A stretch of DNA of 64,000 bases, taken from positions 62,001 to 126,000 of the forward strand of contig JAUIRK010000772.1 in assembly GCA_030549495.1 (NCBI GenBank), read 5' to 3'. Numbering within the stretch: the stretch's first letter is position 1; each line of letters starts with the position of its first letter. Shown one piece after another: positions 34,600-46,516 of this stretch. A program made the position numbers and the translations under genes. This DNA comes from Nectonema munidae (taxonomy: Eukaryota > Nematomorpha > Nectonematoida > Nectonematidae). The notes under the pieces are model-generated. The model was given only the letters and a program-made list of their open reading frames with translations. It did not search any database and was not told the DNA's origin.

Positions 34600-35640
34600 G
34601 CCAAAGTATTCATGTCACCAAGGAAATTTGGAAGTTCCGTTCTTCCTTGCTGAGATAAGAATTCTCTCACTTAAGCATTTAACTCAAAAAATCTCTGCAA
34701 TACTTTTTCTTTTGACAGAAGAACTTCATGCATGGAATCCATTTCTTGCCTAAGTTTAGCGAACAAGCGATTGTTCAATGCATTTGGCTTTATGAAATTA
34801 ACTGGTTTAACAACTGTTTGCATAACTGTTTTCAAATCTGTTGGCAATGATTTTGAAGCTAATACTTGACGATGTATAATGCAATGAACTCCAACAGCTT
34901 GTTGAGAAACATTTTTTACCATCAGTTGAAACCCAGATCTACAACCAAGCATAAACATTGCACCATCAGTACATATGCAACCAAAATTTCCCCACTTAAC
35001 TCCATGTTCTTTAAGAAATGATACCTATGTTTTCAAATATGTCAATGCTTTTAGTTGTTGTTTCTAATGGTCTACAAAAGAGAAATCATCCTTAAAATTA
35101 TCATTATTCACCGTATCGCACATAAACTAATAACTGAGAAGATTACCTACACCTGTTGATTCATCAATTTGTAAGGTAAAAAAGATATTGAGTGGAAATG
35201 TCTAAATTTCATCAATAACTTGAGAAAGAATATCACCTGACATATATGCAATTCTCATCTGTACAGTATTATTAGAAAGAGATATAGTTTAGCAATTCTC
35301 GGGTACACGGTGTAAGACGCTATTAAAGCTAATTTATTTTGTTTTTGGAAAGTTCCATCACTGTTAAGACGAGATTTTTTTTAGTTGCACACATTTATTT
35401 TTGAAAAACGCAAGGCTTTCATTATTGAAATTTGAATGTTTCGATTCTAAATGACGTCTTAACTTTTTCGGCTTCTTGGATTCTTCTGAGAGCACTTCAC
35501 TGCACACCACGCATTGAGGTTTTTCTTTTGCGGCTGTAATAATGCAAGTAAAAGCAAAGATTAAAAAGGTCCTTAGAAAGAGGGTACATAACAATCTACG
35601 GTGCAATTGACTGCCCCATTAATCATGGCATTAAAAAAAG
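34600..35640 (-). mobile_element. hAT transposase, ZBED/SCAND3 type, two frames
   Basis: Minus frame 35606-35364 carries the BED-like finger: QCVVCSEVLSEESKKPKKLR with HLESKH and FFKNKC. Minus frame 34958-34671 reads GVHCIIHRQVLASKSLPTDL, VKPVNFIKPNALNNRLFAKL and KEKVLQRFFELN. Text between (35000-35350) is broken. Order and spacing fit a hAT transposase lacking its C-terminus. Terminal repeats not found. Confidence 0.75.
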
Positions 35641-35699
35641 GAAATAGTTCAGTTTGACCTAACGTATATTCTATCCTTTGTCTTAGAATTAGGTCTATA

Positions 35700-37870
35700 T
35701 ATACCGCCTCAGATCTGAAGGGGTCAAAACCTACTGAATCCTTTTAATTCATTGATATCAGCCAAATCAGGTGAGTGAACAAGTATTCTTTGATATTTTT
35801 TCTTGTTTTATAAAAAATATCTGCACAGTTGTTAAGTAGAATATATTTTGATAAAAGTTAAAACTGAGCAAGATCTATTTCTTTAAAATAAGAAAAACTA
35901 TGAAATATGTGAAAAACTTGTAAAAATAATTTTAGCATAAAAACACTTTCTTTTATTTGTAATTATAAAAAACTTTCTATTAATTAGTTTTATCTTTGTT
36001 TATATGTCAAGATTTCCAATAACAATAAGCCATTATCATCACTAACCCATACATTCTACAAAACAGTCTAGTGTCTACAGCCATGAAAATCTTCCAAATT
36101 TTCCTTTCTATTTCAGAAAGACCCACAAAGACTAAACTTACACTTTGAAGACTAAATTCGAGCAGACTTGCAAGTATATCAGCTCCAGCCTGAAAGAGCT
36201 TAGAAATCTCCATACCTACCTACCTATATGTCAAGATTCATGCTATCTTTTTTATTCAGTGGCAATTTAACTTTATGTCAGTTCATTTTATCCCTGATCC
36301 TAAAATTTGTTTAAAGTTTAAATTTTCGTTATTTTAAATAAGATATATCATTTTTTTTGAAAGACTCATTTTTTTTAGTATTTATGCTAAGTTTTGTGTA
36401 TTGAATTATGTATTAAAAAATGTTTCTTTCTTGTATCGTTTGATTCTGTTCTCCCAAGCGTGCAGGTATATGTATTCCATTATTCCCTCAAAATATTGGG
36501 AATTTTTTTCAGTGTTTAAAAACATTTTCAGAATGATAAAATAAAAAAAATTAATGCACTTTTTCGTTCGGTTCAAATTTGGAATCCTTCTTTTTTTGTC
36601 ATGAATATAATCCTCTTCTTCAATTGTAAACACTGTGATAAAAAATTATATTTATTTCTATTATACACACCGTTCCTCCACAGATTTCTATTTATTTCAA
36701 GGGTTTGTCGAGAGCTAAAAGGTTGAAAAACGCTTTCAAAAACAAACAATGCCTGAGGGAGACAGCTTCAGAAAAAGAGATATATATATAGAGCGCCCTT
36801 TATATTAATATACTGGTCTTAAGTAAATAAAGGGATTGTGATGAAATATGCTTTTCTTTTACTTCTTCAGAAGCCTTTGAAAGGAGGGATGGATGGATAT
36901 ACGTGTCTTATGTATATGTGTTGAACAGAGATTGAGAACTGTTCTAAATGCTCCTCGAATAAGATTTGCTATTTCAACATCTACGTTCTGTCTATAGAAG
37001 AACGGATGTAATTAATCACGAGCATCCACTATTTACATTCCAATCTTAGCTAGGCACTTTTTCCAAGATGATAGTGGATATGAATATAAGAGTGACTGTG
37101 TGTGTGTATACGATTTAAATGATGATTAATAAAGATATATACAAACAAAAGTTTCACACGCTCTTTCTTTTAGCTGGAGGACCTTTTCAATTTACTACAG
37201 CATTTATTATATAGAGTGAGGTGTATGCGCATATATATGCAATATGCATGTATAGGAAAAGAGGAGTAGCGCATGGATATTTGGAGTCATCAAACATACT
37301 AAGTATACAACCAAACCTCATCCATCTAATCACTACTCCTCAAAGTATGTTTGTTTCTCCTAAGCACAACTGCCTATTATTATTATTATTATCCTTCCCT
37401 TTATCATTTCTGGAGTGAAACCAAAAGACTATGTTTTAACACACACACATCATTATTTATACACAATTTATCTAACTTATCCATTGGCAAGGAAGACCCT
37501 TGCACTGTGTCCTTAGTTGCGTGCCATATGAGTTTTCACTCAAATTTGTGCCTGAATGACTCGAAAGAAAAATGTGTACTTTTCAATTTTGTGTATAGTA
37601 TGTATAAATAAAAATATATTTTAAGAAATTGAAACTTAAATCCTATGTACTAAGTTTTGCATTATTTCCTTCTTTTGAGGTGCAGGCGCAGTCAAAAAAA
37701 AGGCTTCCATTTCTCAAAATATATTCTTCCAAATGACATCGAGTTCTTGATGAAAACAAGATCTCTAAAACAAAGATATAATACCACTCATAAATTTAAA
37801 CATTAATATAATACCACTAGTTAGAAGATATTATTAGAAATTGAGTGGTATTTTAAAGCTTGTTAAAAAA
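35700..37870. other. No gene recognised; two unproven short frames
   Basis: Minus frame 36213-36007 starts MEISKLFQAGADILASLLEF and has a good donor (GTAAGT) at about 36145; plus frame 37351-37611 has no motif. 36640-37620 is less AT-rich than average, with (TA)n and TGTGTG tracts and AATAAA at about 37605. Could hold UTR or regulatory DNA. Confidence 0.3.
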
Positions 37871-37876
37871 ACAATA

Positions 37877-39887
37877 CAGTAGACCCTCGTTAACTTGGAC
37901 CTTGATATCGGATAAGTCGGACCGTGATCGATAAAACAATTGTTTGCTGTCATAAGCTTACAAATCGCTATTTTCTTTGATTTTTTAAATTTATTGCTAA
38001 TAAATTTTTTTTATTTTGATAATAATTTGTAGTCCATATTTTCTTGCAAAATGCCTGGAAGAAATACAGGTAGAGCTCAAAAGCTTGTCACTTTATCAGT
38101 AACCAAATAACTTGAACTTATTCGCAAATTAGAAGAAGGAGCTACCTAAAAATGTGTTTGTGAAGAGTATGGGGTGAAGAAACAAACTGTCTCAGACATT
38201 CGGAAAGCTAAAGACAAACTCTTAGCTTTTTCTTTAAAGTACAATGTGAATGAAAGTGGTGATAATTCTTCTCTTCGAAATACAAAAAGGATGCGAGTTT
38301 CAAAGGATGAAAATTTGGAAGAAGCCGTAATAAAATGGTTTGTGCAGCAACAATTTTGCGGTGTAAAATTTCGTGGGATTGCTATTCAAGATGCTGCCTA
38401 AAAGTTAGCAAGACATATGGGAATTAATGATTTCAATGCTAGTTATGGGTGGTTACGGCATTTCAGAAACAGGCATGGGCTTTGTAACAAAGTTTTGCAT
38501 GGGGAAGCTTGCAGTGCGCCAGTCGAAGATGTTGCGCCTTTTAGACAGAAATTAAACAAGTTAATCAAAGATGAAGGGTTTTAACCTGCCAAATTTACAA
38601 TGCTGATGAAAGTGGTCTTTTTAGGATACGTAAAGAAAGGATTTTATTCTTGTGTTGCGCCAAGGCAGATGGTCAACATCGTTTACCTCTCTCTGTGGTG
38701 GGCAAGTCTAAGCGTCCGCGAGTTTTGAAAGATTGTTTAATTGCCTGTCCGTTCATTACTACAACTCGAAAAAGGCTTGGTTTAACATGGAAATTTTTCC
38801 AGATTGGTTTTTTACACATTTTGTGCTAGAAGTTCAGAAATTTCAAAAAGATATACTAAAAATTGCTCCTAAAGATGTAAAAGCTTTGTTAATTTTAGAT
38901 AATGCCCCTGCCCACCCTAGTGAATCAAGTCTTGTTAGTTATAATGAAAAAATTAGAGTTTTTTTTGCCTCCGAATATTACATCTCTGATCCAGCCAATG
39001 GACCAGAGTGTGATTTATTCCTGTAAGAGGCTGTATCAGCGTAAATATCTTGATGAAGTGCTGTGTGTCATTGATGATAAGAATGTTGGAGTGGATATAA
39101 GAGGGAAAAGCAAAAGAAAATACCAGGAACTACAACATAAAAGGTGCCATTTTTCAATATTGAGCTGCATGGAAAGACGTTAAAGCAACAACTCTGACCA
39201 ACCATGGAAAAAACTTCTGTATGATACTGATGATGTTGAGTCCGATCTTGAAGATTTTGACCCAAATGATTTTCATTGTCTCTTCAAAAGAGTGGGGGAA
39301 CATGTTTCTTTGAAAGATGTAAGAGAGTGGCTAGAAGAAACAGAAGAAGACCATATTCTTCATGTTCTGACTGATGAAGAAATAGCCGAAGAAGTTCTTA
39401 AGGTGACACAAAGGAGGATAATGAAGAAAATCATTTGGATGTTAAAATTCCAAAGCTTTCACCAGTTCGAGAAGCCCTTGATACTATCATAACGTACATT
39501 GTTATAACTGCAGACGAAGAAAGCAACCAGTATTACCCACACTTACGATCTTTGAGAGATATGATCATTCGAAGATAACACATACAAGGAAAACAATTAA
39601 AGATTTATTCCTTTTTTAAGTCAGTTGTCAGAGCTACAGAATCAAACTCTTTTCAACCATCTAAAGGCGGACTTTACTCTTTTGATATTTAAACTGCTCA
39701 TTTTTTTTAAATTGTTCTTAAATATATGTTATATTAGAAAAAAAAGTGCAATTTCAAAATGTTTTATATTATTAGGTATGAATAAATAATAACTCGTCTG
39801 ATTTGTTCTAACTTCTGTTATGTCGGACGTTCGGCATTGTCGGACACCGCTCTCCCCCAAGTAGTCCGCCTTAACGAGGGTCTGCTG
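37877..39887 (+). mobile_element. Tigger (pogo) transposon with both ends and TA duplication
   Basis: 2.0 kb. Ends CAGTAGACCCTCGTTAAC and, inverted, CAGCAGACCCTCGTTAAG, flanked by TA on both sides. From ATG 38051 the text reads MPGRNTGRAQK, EEYGVKKQTVSDIRKAKDKL (helix-turn-helix), MRVSKDENLEEAVIKWFVQQ and ASYGWLRHFRNRHG (CENP-B-like DNA-binding domain), then [12 protein letters not shown] text, LILDNAPAHPSES (second Asp) and FFASEYYISDPAN/ITSLIQPMDQSVIYS (third acidic). It ends GGLYSFDI, stop at 39690. At least four stops plus several frame changes: inactive. Confidence 0.88.
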
Positions 39888-40369
39888 TATTTCCATAAAT
39901 GTCTCCCCATTTTTTAATTTTCTTATAAAAAGTGAAAATAGTTATCCAATTATATACAGAGATAAATAAACATTGGGTCATAGTGACTAAAAATTATGAG
40001 GGCTTGTATCACATCTTTATACCTTTGTGATTTTGGTAAATACTGGAAAAGTTATGGCGGGCTTTCTCCCGTGTTTAATCGCTTGACATTTTAGAACAAT
40101 CATTCGCAAACTGTCTGGTGCACTACTTAGTGGTGCGTAAGACTCAAAGAGCGTGGCTACGCTGAAAAAAGACACAAAATAAGCGAAATACAAATACCCC
40201 ACCGCCCTAGTGTAATAGCGACAAAAGTACCCTGGTAAATCATTGTTCAATAGAAAGTCAGGTTGCCATACTTCAATCAAAACTATTACGTAGAAGTGAA
40301 AAGGTAAACCGTTGAGAAAGTTTTGAAAGATAAGGAAGTTACGAGATAGGCTGCGTGCGTTTAAATGAG

Positions 40370-41060
40370 GGATTTTTAACGGGTTAGTATACTGAGTGAA
40401 ATCTAAAAATATTGAAACCTGGAGATTCTTTATTTTTGGTGGGAAAAAACTGGGAGATTTGCCTAAGACCGGGAGAGAATGAATTAATCAATCTACAAAA
40501 TTCTCTTTAACAAAAAGCATTATTGTTAAATAAAAAAAATTGACAATTTATTAGAATAATGTTAAATACAGACATACTAGTTAATAACAATAAAGTACTT
40601 AACTAAACAAAATGAATCCTTCTTTATCATTGTTATATGTTTGGTTGCTTTCCTTGACAGATTCAGTATTTCTTCATCTGGTCTGCAATTATAACAAATA
40701 TTTTTGCTTTCGGGATTATGTGTCTTCATAGCTAAAATGCTTTTTACCATCTAACTTTAAAGATGACAGTATATCAGTTTCATTTTTCCGTACAATGCTG
40801 AATAATCGTTCAAAACTTGATGTTCCATAAACTTTTAGTTTGGAAATAGAATGCCACAAAACATCAAGTCGATAATGAACAATGTTGTTCCCCTTGTCAT
40901 CAAGAGTGATATCATATATAATATGATATTGATATCAATTTCTTTTTTTTAAACGTAGATTATGAAATTTTTAAAAACTGGGAGATAAAAACTAAAAAAC
41001 TAGAGACCGGGAGAAAGCAATCAAAACCTGGAGTCTCCCGTTATTGTTGGGAGGTTAACA
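40370..41060 (-). mobile_element. hAT-like C-terminal dimerisation fragment
   Basis: Minus strand at about 40930-40700 reads DITLDDKGNNIVHYRLDVLW and HSISKLKVYGTSSFERLFSI, like the D-x-x-W-x-x-I ... F-x-x-L-F-x-x-V block near the end of some hAT-like proteins. CTGGGAGAT phrases at 40449 and, inverted, CTCCCG near 41036 mark its borders. Confidence 0.45.
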
Positions 41061-41079
41061 GGTATGCTATTAGAATGTG

Positions 41080-42320
41080 AAAATTTATAAAAGTGTCAAT
41101 CAAATTTGCGGCTTTGGCCTGAAATTTGTGTCCAAGAATATTAATCAAATTTTAAATAAAATATATATTTTTATACTAAATTAATCATACTGACTTCATT
41201 TCCGTACTCAATTTTTGCAATTAGGGTGTGAAAAGTTCTAAAAGTGTCAATAAAATTTGTGGTTTATGCATGAAAATTATATGTATGAACATTATTCCAA
41301 TTAAAAAATACACATTTATATACTAAATGATTTATTGAAATTTGTTTCAAAATATCTAAAGCTGTCAATCAATTTTATGGTTTACATCTGAAACTGCAAG
41401 AATATTAATTAAATTTAAACTAAATATATTTTTTTATATCAAATCTACCATGCCAATTTCATTTCTCAGCTGAGTTTTAGCAACGATGTTTTGGAAATGT
41501 CTAGAAGTATTTGCAGTTTACGTCCGAGAAAGTGTCTCCGAAAACATCTATACCCATTTTAAATATAATATATTTTTTAAATAAATCGAATATGCATATT
41601 GTATTTATCGACTCATTTTTTTGCAATTAGAGTGGGAAAATTTCAATCATATTTGTGGTAGACAGCAAAAATTATTTCCTAGATATTATTTATATTCTGA
41701 ATAAAATATATTTTTTATAATAAATCTCCATGGCGATTTCATTTTTGGACTCAGTTTCGTAATTAGAATGTAAAAATTTCAATCAAATATGTTAGTTTAG
41801 CATGAAAATTTTCTTTAAAAACATTTATTCACATTTTAAGTAAAATATTTTTAAACTAAATTGACCAGGCAGATATTTTTTGGCTAAGTTTTCATCATTA
41901 CTGTCAGAAAATGTGTCAACGTACAAATAGAATTAGTGATGTATGCCTGAAAATGATTTCATAAACATACTTCCATATTTTAAATACAATATATTTTTTA
42001 TTCTTAATTTTTTTCTCACGATGCTTCCTTCATTTCGGGACTTAGTTTTCCCAATTAGGGTGCAGGAATGTGTGGAGTTATCAATCAAATTAGACATTTT
42101 GAAAAAAAAAATTCTGAAAAACCCTATTTTCTCAAAAAAACTCAAATCAAAAAATTCACTTTTGATTGAAAATCACTATTAAAATTTTGATTGAGGATAA
42201 AATTCTGACTAAAAATATCCCTTAAGTTTAAAATAATTTTTTAATACAATATCGTCCATGTTTTTCATTTCTGTACTTCTTTTTGGTTATTACAGTTTAA
42301 AAATGTGTGAAGGTATCATA
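41080..42320 (+). repeat. Degenerate satellite, about 140-bp period
   Basis: The phrases TCAATCAAATTTGTGGTTTA, GCATGAAAAT, ATTTTAAATAAAATATATTT and TTTCATTTCxGxACTCAGTT with GCAATTAGGGTGTG recur in the same order. The GTTTA-type phrase falls at about 41107, 41259, 41379, 41513, 41653, 41790 and 41935, spacing 120-152 bp, with two weaker units after. Units differ by perhaps 25-35 percent. No coding capacity. Confidence 0.75.
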
Positions 42321-42689
42321 AGAATTAGCAAAAATAATTTTTTTCAAAAAATCATTTGTCAAGTTTGTTCTCACAATCGTTATTTATTATAGTACAAAAA
42401 TTTAAGTATGCGAGAAGTTAAGGAATTGAAGGACATTGAAATGAGAACGCATGCTCATAAGAAAAATGAAATAGTAACACATTTAACAAAGTGCTTTTAT
42501 ATCGTCGATATAGTAATCCTTTCAGAAGATATATAGCTTTAAGAAATAAGTATGTAACTTGTCTACATGGAAGATATACCTTTTTCTAATGAAATAGCAG
42601 TTTGTGTAAAAATATGAAGGAGACATTTTGAATCAAAAATCTTTAAACCTTTATCTTATTAGTAAATAATTCAAACATCAATTGACTAA

Positions 42690-43440
42690 AAAAGTTATCT
42701 AAAAATTTTCAAACAGTTAGAGTTACCATAAATATGACAGACATAAATATGTAAAGATATAGCTTTTCTTAAAATTTTTTTATAAATGTTGATCAAATTT
42801 GATAAAATTTTTTCCTTCGGTGGAATGAGTGAATATTTTAGACGTGGAAAATTTTTTGTAATTGAAAAAAGAGGATTATAAATGGATTCACCAAGGACAG
42901 GAATTTTGAAAAAGGAATAGTTAGCAAATATTCCGAGTGATATTTGTTCATAACGACTGAAATACAACACATGATAATGATAAAAAAAAAAGACAGGATC
43001 AACAAAGGGATTCTCTTCAATTGAAAAGTTATGAAATCGCTTAAATTCTGAACTAAATAAATCTCTGAAAAGGTTTTTTCGAACATAGATTAAACAAAAT
43101 GAATTTTTAATTAAAGTAGAGCTACGAAGGTAGGATCAGTTTAGAATTAAGAGAAAAATTAGATATCATATAAAGTATAGGAAAATGAAGTAGATTATTA
43201 TAGTAAGAAAATATTTATTTTATTTCTAAGCTTATAAAATCGAAATAAAACATCACAACAACTGAACCATATTACGGCTGTGTAAAAAGGCAAGTCTAAA
43301 AATTCTGGATCAACATCTTCAAGAAAAGTGTGAAACTGACAATGATTTAGTGCGTGTGTTCCAATGAAGTTTACAACAGGAACCACTGCTTTCAACACAC
43401 AAGAAGTCTTTTCCACCTGTTTGTTGATGTGAAAAAATTA
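42690..43440 (-). mobile_element. hAT transposase fragment
   Basis: Minus frame 43416-43198 reads VVPVVNFIGTHALNHCQFHT, FLEDVDPEFLDLPFYTAVIW and VLFRFYKLRNKINIFL, the V-N-F-I-x-x-x-A-L-N-H-R-Q-F ... V-R-W-L-S block of hAT proteins. Overlapping minus frames down to 42695 continue it in broken form. Confidence 0.7.
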
Positions 43441-43786
43441 GTCTTCTTTCTATTATTATCTGAAAGTCAGTATTAACACTAAGAATAAAAAAGAAAAGAG
43501 AAAATTGCACCAAACATCCTATAGCAAATACATAGCCATTTAAAAACTAAAAATTTGCTGTCTTTTCCTTTGCCAACAAATGAATCAACTTTTTTTGAGT
43601 ACTTCACAATTCTTTGAATTTATTCGTGGTGTTAATTCTGACTTTCAGATAATAGAAGAGTTAGCAAAGGATAATTCAAGTGTGATAGATAACAATATAT
43701 AAAATTTATTTATAAATTTATAAGTAATTTTTAATTATGAAAAACATATATATAACATAATGAAAAATATAATATAATTTCAATCA

Positions 43787-43887
43787 TGTAGCAAATTCCT
43801 TTAATTGTCTTCGTTTAGAGACAAACCAAATTATACTGATGTAGGACTGTTTTCCTTTTTGTAAGACAATTAGAGCAATTTGCTACA
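43787..43887. mobile_element. 101-bp palindromic MITE, possible TCA duplication
   Basis: TGTAGCAAATTCCTTTAATT with GTCTT pairs with AAGAC and AATTAGAGCAATTTGCTACA. TCA flanks both ends, which would fit a PIF/Harbinger-like 3-bp duplication. Confidence 0.6.
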
Positions 43888-43899
43888 TCATTTTAATTG

Positions 43900-44225
43900 A
43901 GGCTATACTATAACGAAATTTGAGTTACGATGAAACTGTGATGTCATATCGACCTTTTCTGGGTGCGAAAGCCTTTCTGATGTTGCAAACAAATGAAAAT
44001 TTCTTAATCTAAAGGTTGAATATTTTTTTCCAAAAAATAACTGTTTGAAAATTCAAAAGTAAACGTATTCTGTAAACTCACATGAACACGCGATAGATGG
44101 TAAAAGCCTGTTTTAACTTCAAAAATTGAAGGGTGGGATAATAGCGAAGATCGCATGAAACACTCGTATACACGGCACGTTGCTGCCATTTTTCTATACT
44201 CTTCAAGTTGTCAAATTAGAATTTT
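43900..44225 (-). other. Unassigned; possible first exon of unknown gene
   Basis: Minus frame 44189-44004 starts MAATCRVYECFMRSSLLSHP in fair context (AAAAATGG) and meets a GTGAGT donor near 44084. No family recognised; no partner exon seen. Confidence 0.25.
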
Positions 44226-44229
44226 GTAT

Positions 44230-45330
44230 ATAAATCATTTTGGTTTGATGGTGTATTTTTTCTTACTGTCAGGTGCATTGGTTGCAAAAATCAACTTACG
44301 AAATTTTTTGAATTGAAATCAACTGTTTAACTAGCTTCAAGCTTGTTTCATCAAGCTGAATTGCAAAAAAGTTGAAAATCTAATTCGGAATCTATAAAAC
44401 AACCTTCGATATTATGTCATCAAACTTTTCTCGTATTAACCTTCCTAAGGTAATGGCATCAGGCATCTCTACTATTAGCCTCAATTGTACAAGTTTAGAA
44501 CTTCTTAGCACATTCAATATGGTATCTTTCAAGCAAGGTAATTAATATCAACTTATCTTGTATGTTGTGGAAATTTTTGAAAACAGTTATTGTTTTGAAA
44601 CTTTATATAATGCTTTCAAACCACATTTAATATTTTGCAAAAACATTTCTATGTTTTAAACGTGGATTTGTGCTATCGTTTAGCAATTAAAATAGTCAAT
44701 AGTTTTAATTTACTGAACTGGAATGCCTCATTTCCCGTGTAAGCTTCACTTGCCGGGGTTTAGAAAAGTGTAAGTAACATATCAGAACACCAAAGACACT
44801 TAGGTTCTTCTTTCGAAATCAGACGTTAATGCAGTAAAACCAAATTTAAAATATGAGTCGTCATATTTCATTTTATAAGCCATTAAGGAATTCACATTTA
44901 CATCTAAAAAATCAGGCCTGAAAAGCAATAAAAAAGTAAAGATAGTACTCAATTCAAAGACTAAAATTATTTTAAAGGTGACTTATTGCCAAAAATCGCA
45001 AATGATCGATGGGTGCGATATGTTGCCCAAAACGATCCACTGAGTGAACCCTTCTCGGTCACCATGGAACTTCTTTGCGATCTTCTAGGGCACTCCGAAA
45101 TCCAGTTTGAAAACCACTGAGATAGAAGGTTGATGCAATCAGAATTACAAACAAGGTAATTTGACTTCATAAAATCTGTGCAGTTGTGGTGGGGTTGAGA
45201 GCTTACAGTGCAAGTTTAATGTAGGATAATAATGGTGGTGTGTCCATTGAACAAAAATTCTTTTATAATAAATTTTGAAAATTATAAAGAAAAACAATTC
45301 ACCCCTCCTAAATTTGGAGGATATGCTCTT
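44230..45330 (-). mobile_element. hAT fragment, family B copy 2
   Basis: Aligns with 4020-4945 over about 900 bp in the same orientation (TGAATTGCAAAAAAGTTGAA, CTTAGCACATTCAATATGG, AACGATCCACTGAGTG). Minus-strand text near 44400 resembles the F-x-x-Q-L-D-E-T-S block of hAT. The 45330 end resembles GGATGTGCGCCCC. Confidence 0.6.
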
Positions 45331-45394
45331 TTGATTTCTGCCAATCATTCACCTCACGACAGGACGTTTATTATGGTTTTGTTAGTGGGAAGGA

Positions 45395-45524
45395 AGGGGG
45401 GGGGGCTTTGAGAAGTATGTTGGAAAAAAAAAAAAATAAATAAAAAAAAAAGTATTCTTTTTGGTTTTTTTGGGAAAAATTTAAAAAAATTAAAAAGACA
45501 AACATATACTTTTTTTTTTTTAAA

Positions 45525-45555
<31 letters not shown>

Positions 45556-45570
45556 TTTTTTAAATATTAT
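45395..45570. repeat. Homopolymer-rich low-complexity tract
   Basis: A run of about ten G followed by long A and T runs, including more than 25 A in a row near 45530. Base counts in such runs are unreliable. Confidence 0.8.
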
Positions 45571-46230
45571 ATTGTATATACATACATCACTTTAATTTTG
45601 GAACAGCTATTGAGACCATGAAGAGCTTCTATTTAGAAATTTGATTCAATTAGTAAGTACATCGAGCAATTACATTACTTGATATATTAAATTTTTTTTC
45701 ATATTTATGGTGATAATAAGGAAGTTTAAATTATATCAATCTATCTTTGCTCTTTTTCAAGACATAAAATTCTAATTTTTACTTAGAATGAATTTTAAAT
45801 GATATGACACTTAAGTTTAAAGTTGTGCATAAATATTTGGTATAATTTGATGTCAAGAAGAGAACCCCTAACATGTTGGTATAACATCAAATAAAAAGAT
45901 TCGTAATCGTAAGAGAATACTTTACCACCATATCACATATCAGAACGCTGTTTATATTTTTGTCCTCATATATTACATGCCTGCATATAATGTATACAGT
46001 GTAATAGGCTTAGTTGCGTGGTGCTTCCTATATATATATATATCAAGAAGGCGTAGAAAGAATCTTTAGACATGGAGACACTTCTGAATTTGCTTTGACT
46101 TGTCAATAAAGAATAAATGACACTCTGATAAGATGTGAGAAGGAATTATTAAATATTCGTGGTGAGAGATGATGTTTTGCAAACCAACTTACCCAAATTT
46201 GTAGTCACTATCGAACACACGACGGGCAAA
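45570..46230 (+). promoter_or_regulatory. 5' flank of the engrailed-class gene
   Basis: AT-rich until 45890, then more mixed. A TATATATATATATA tract ends at about 46043; the first ATG used is 188 bases further. No initiator or factor site can be named. The function is inferred from position alone. Confidence 0.3.
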
Positions 46231-46516
46231 ATGGTGCAAAGTGCGGTTGTTATCGAAACACAAGGCTGCTGTAAGAACACAGCCAATCCTTCCAGCTTAA
46301 ACTTCAGCATAGAAAAACTCTTACAACCGAAAATCAGAACGAACACCACGGAAAAACACTCAAACAATAATTCTACGAAATTTTTTAAAACAAACAATTA
46401 CTTTTACAGTGATTTTTGGATAAGACAAAATTTGCATGACTGCCAAAATTACTTAACGTCTTCGACTTTACCCTACTGGTGCTACTCGACACGATACTCA
46501 GATAGACCTTCTTCAG
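46231..46516 (+). CDS. en: Engrailed-class gene exon 1 (eh1 and eh2 motifs)
   Basis: Encodes residues 1-95 plus the first base of codon 96. The stretch between eh1 and eh2 is rich in Asn, Thr, Lys and Phe and shows no known domain. The exon ends in phase 1 just after the SS of the DRPSSG motif, at donor G/GTATGC; from memory, a junction near this motif is also found in other engrailed genes. A (TA)n tract at about 46028-46044 lies upstream and could act as a TATA region, but nothing proves it. Confidence 0.85.

Noticed and set aside
37351-37611. 86-codon plus-strand frame with a run of tyrosines
   Set aside because: The Tyr run comes from a TAT microsatellite, with no domain and no splice partner.
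41080-42320. CRISPR-like array
   Set aside because: Units of about 140 bp are all repeat with no constant-repeat and variable-spacer layout, and the DNA is eukaryotic.
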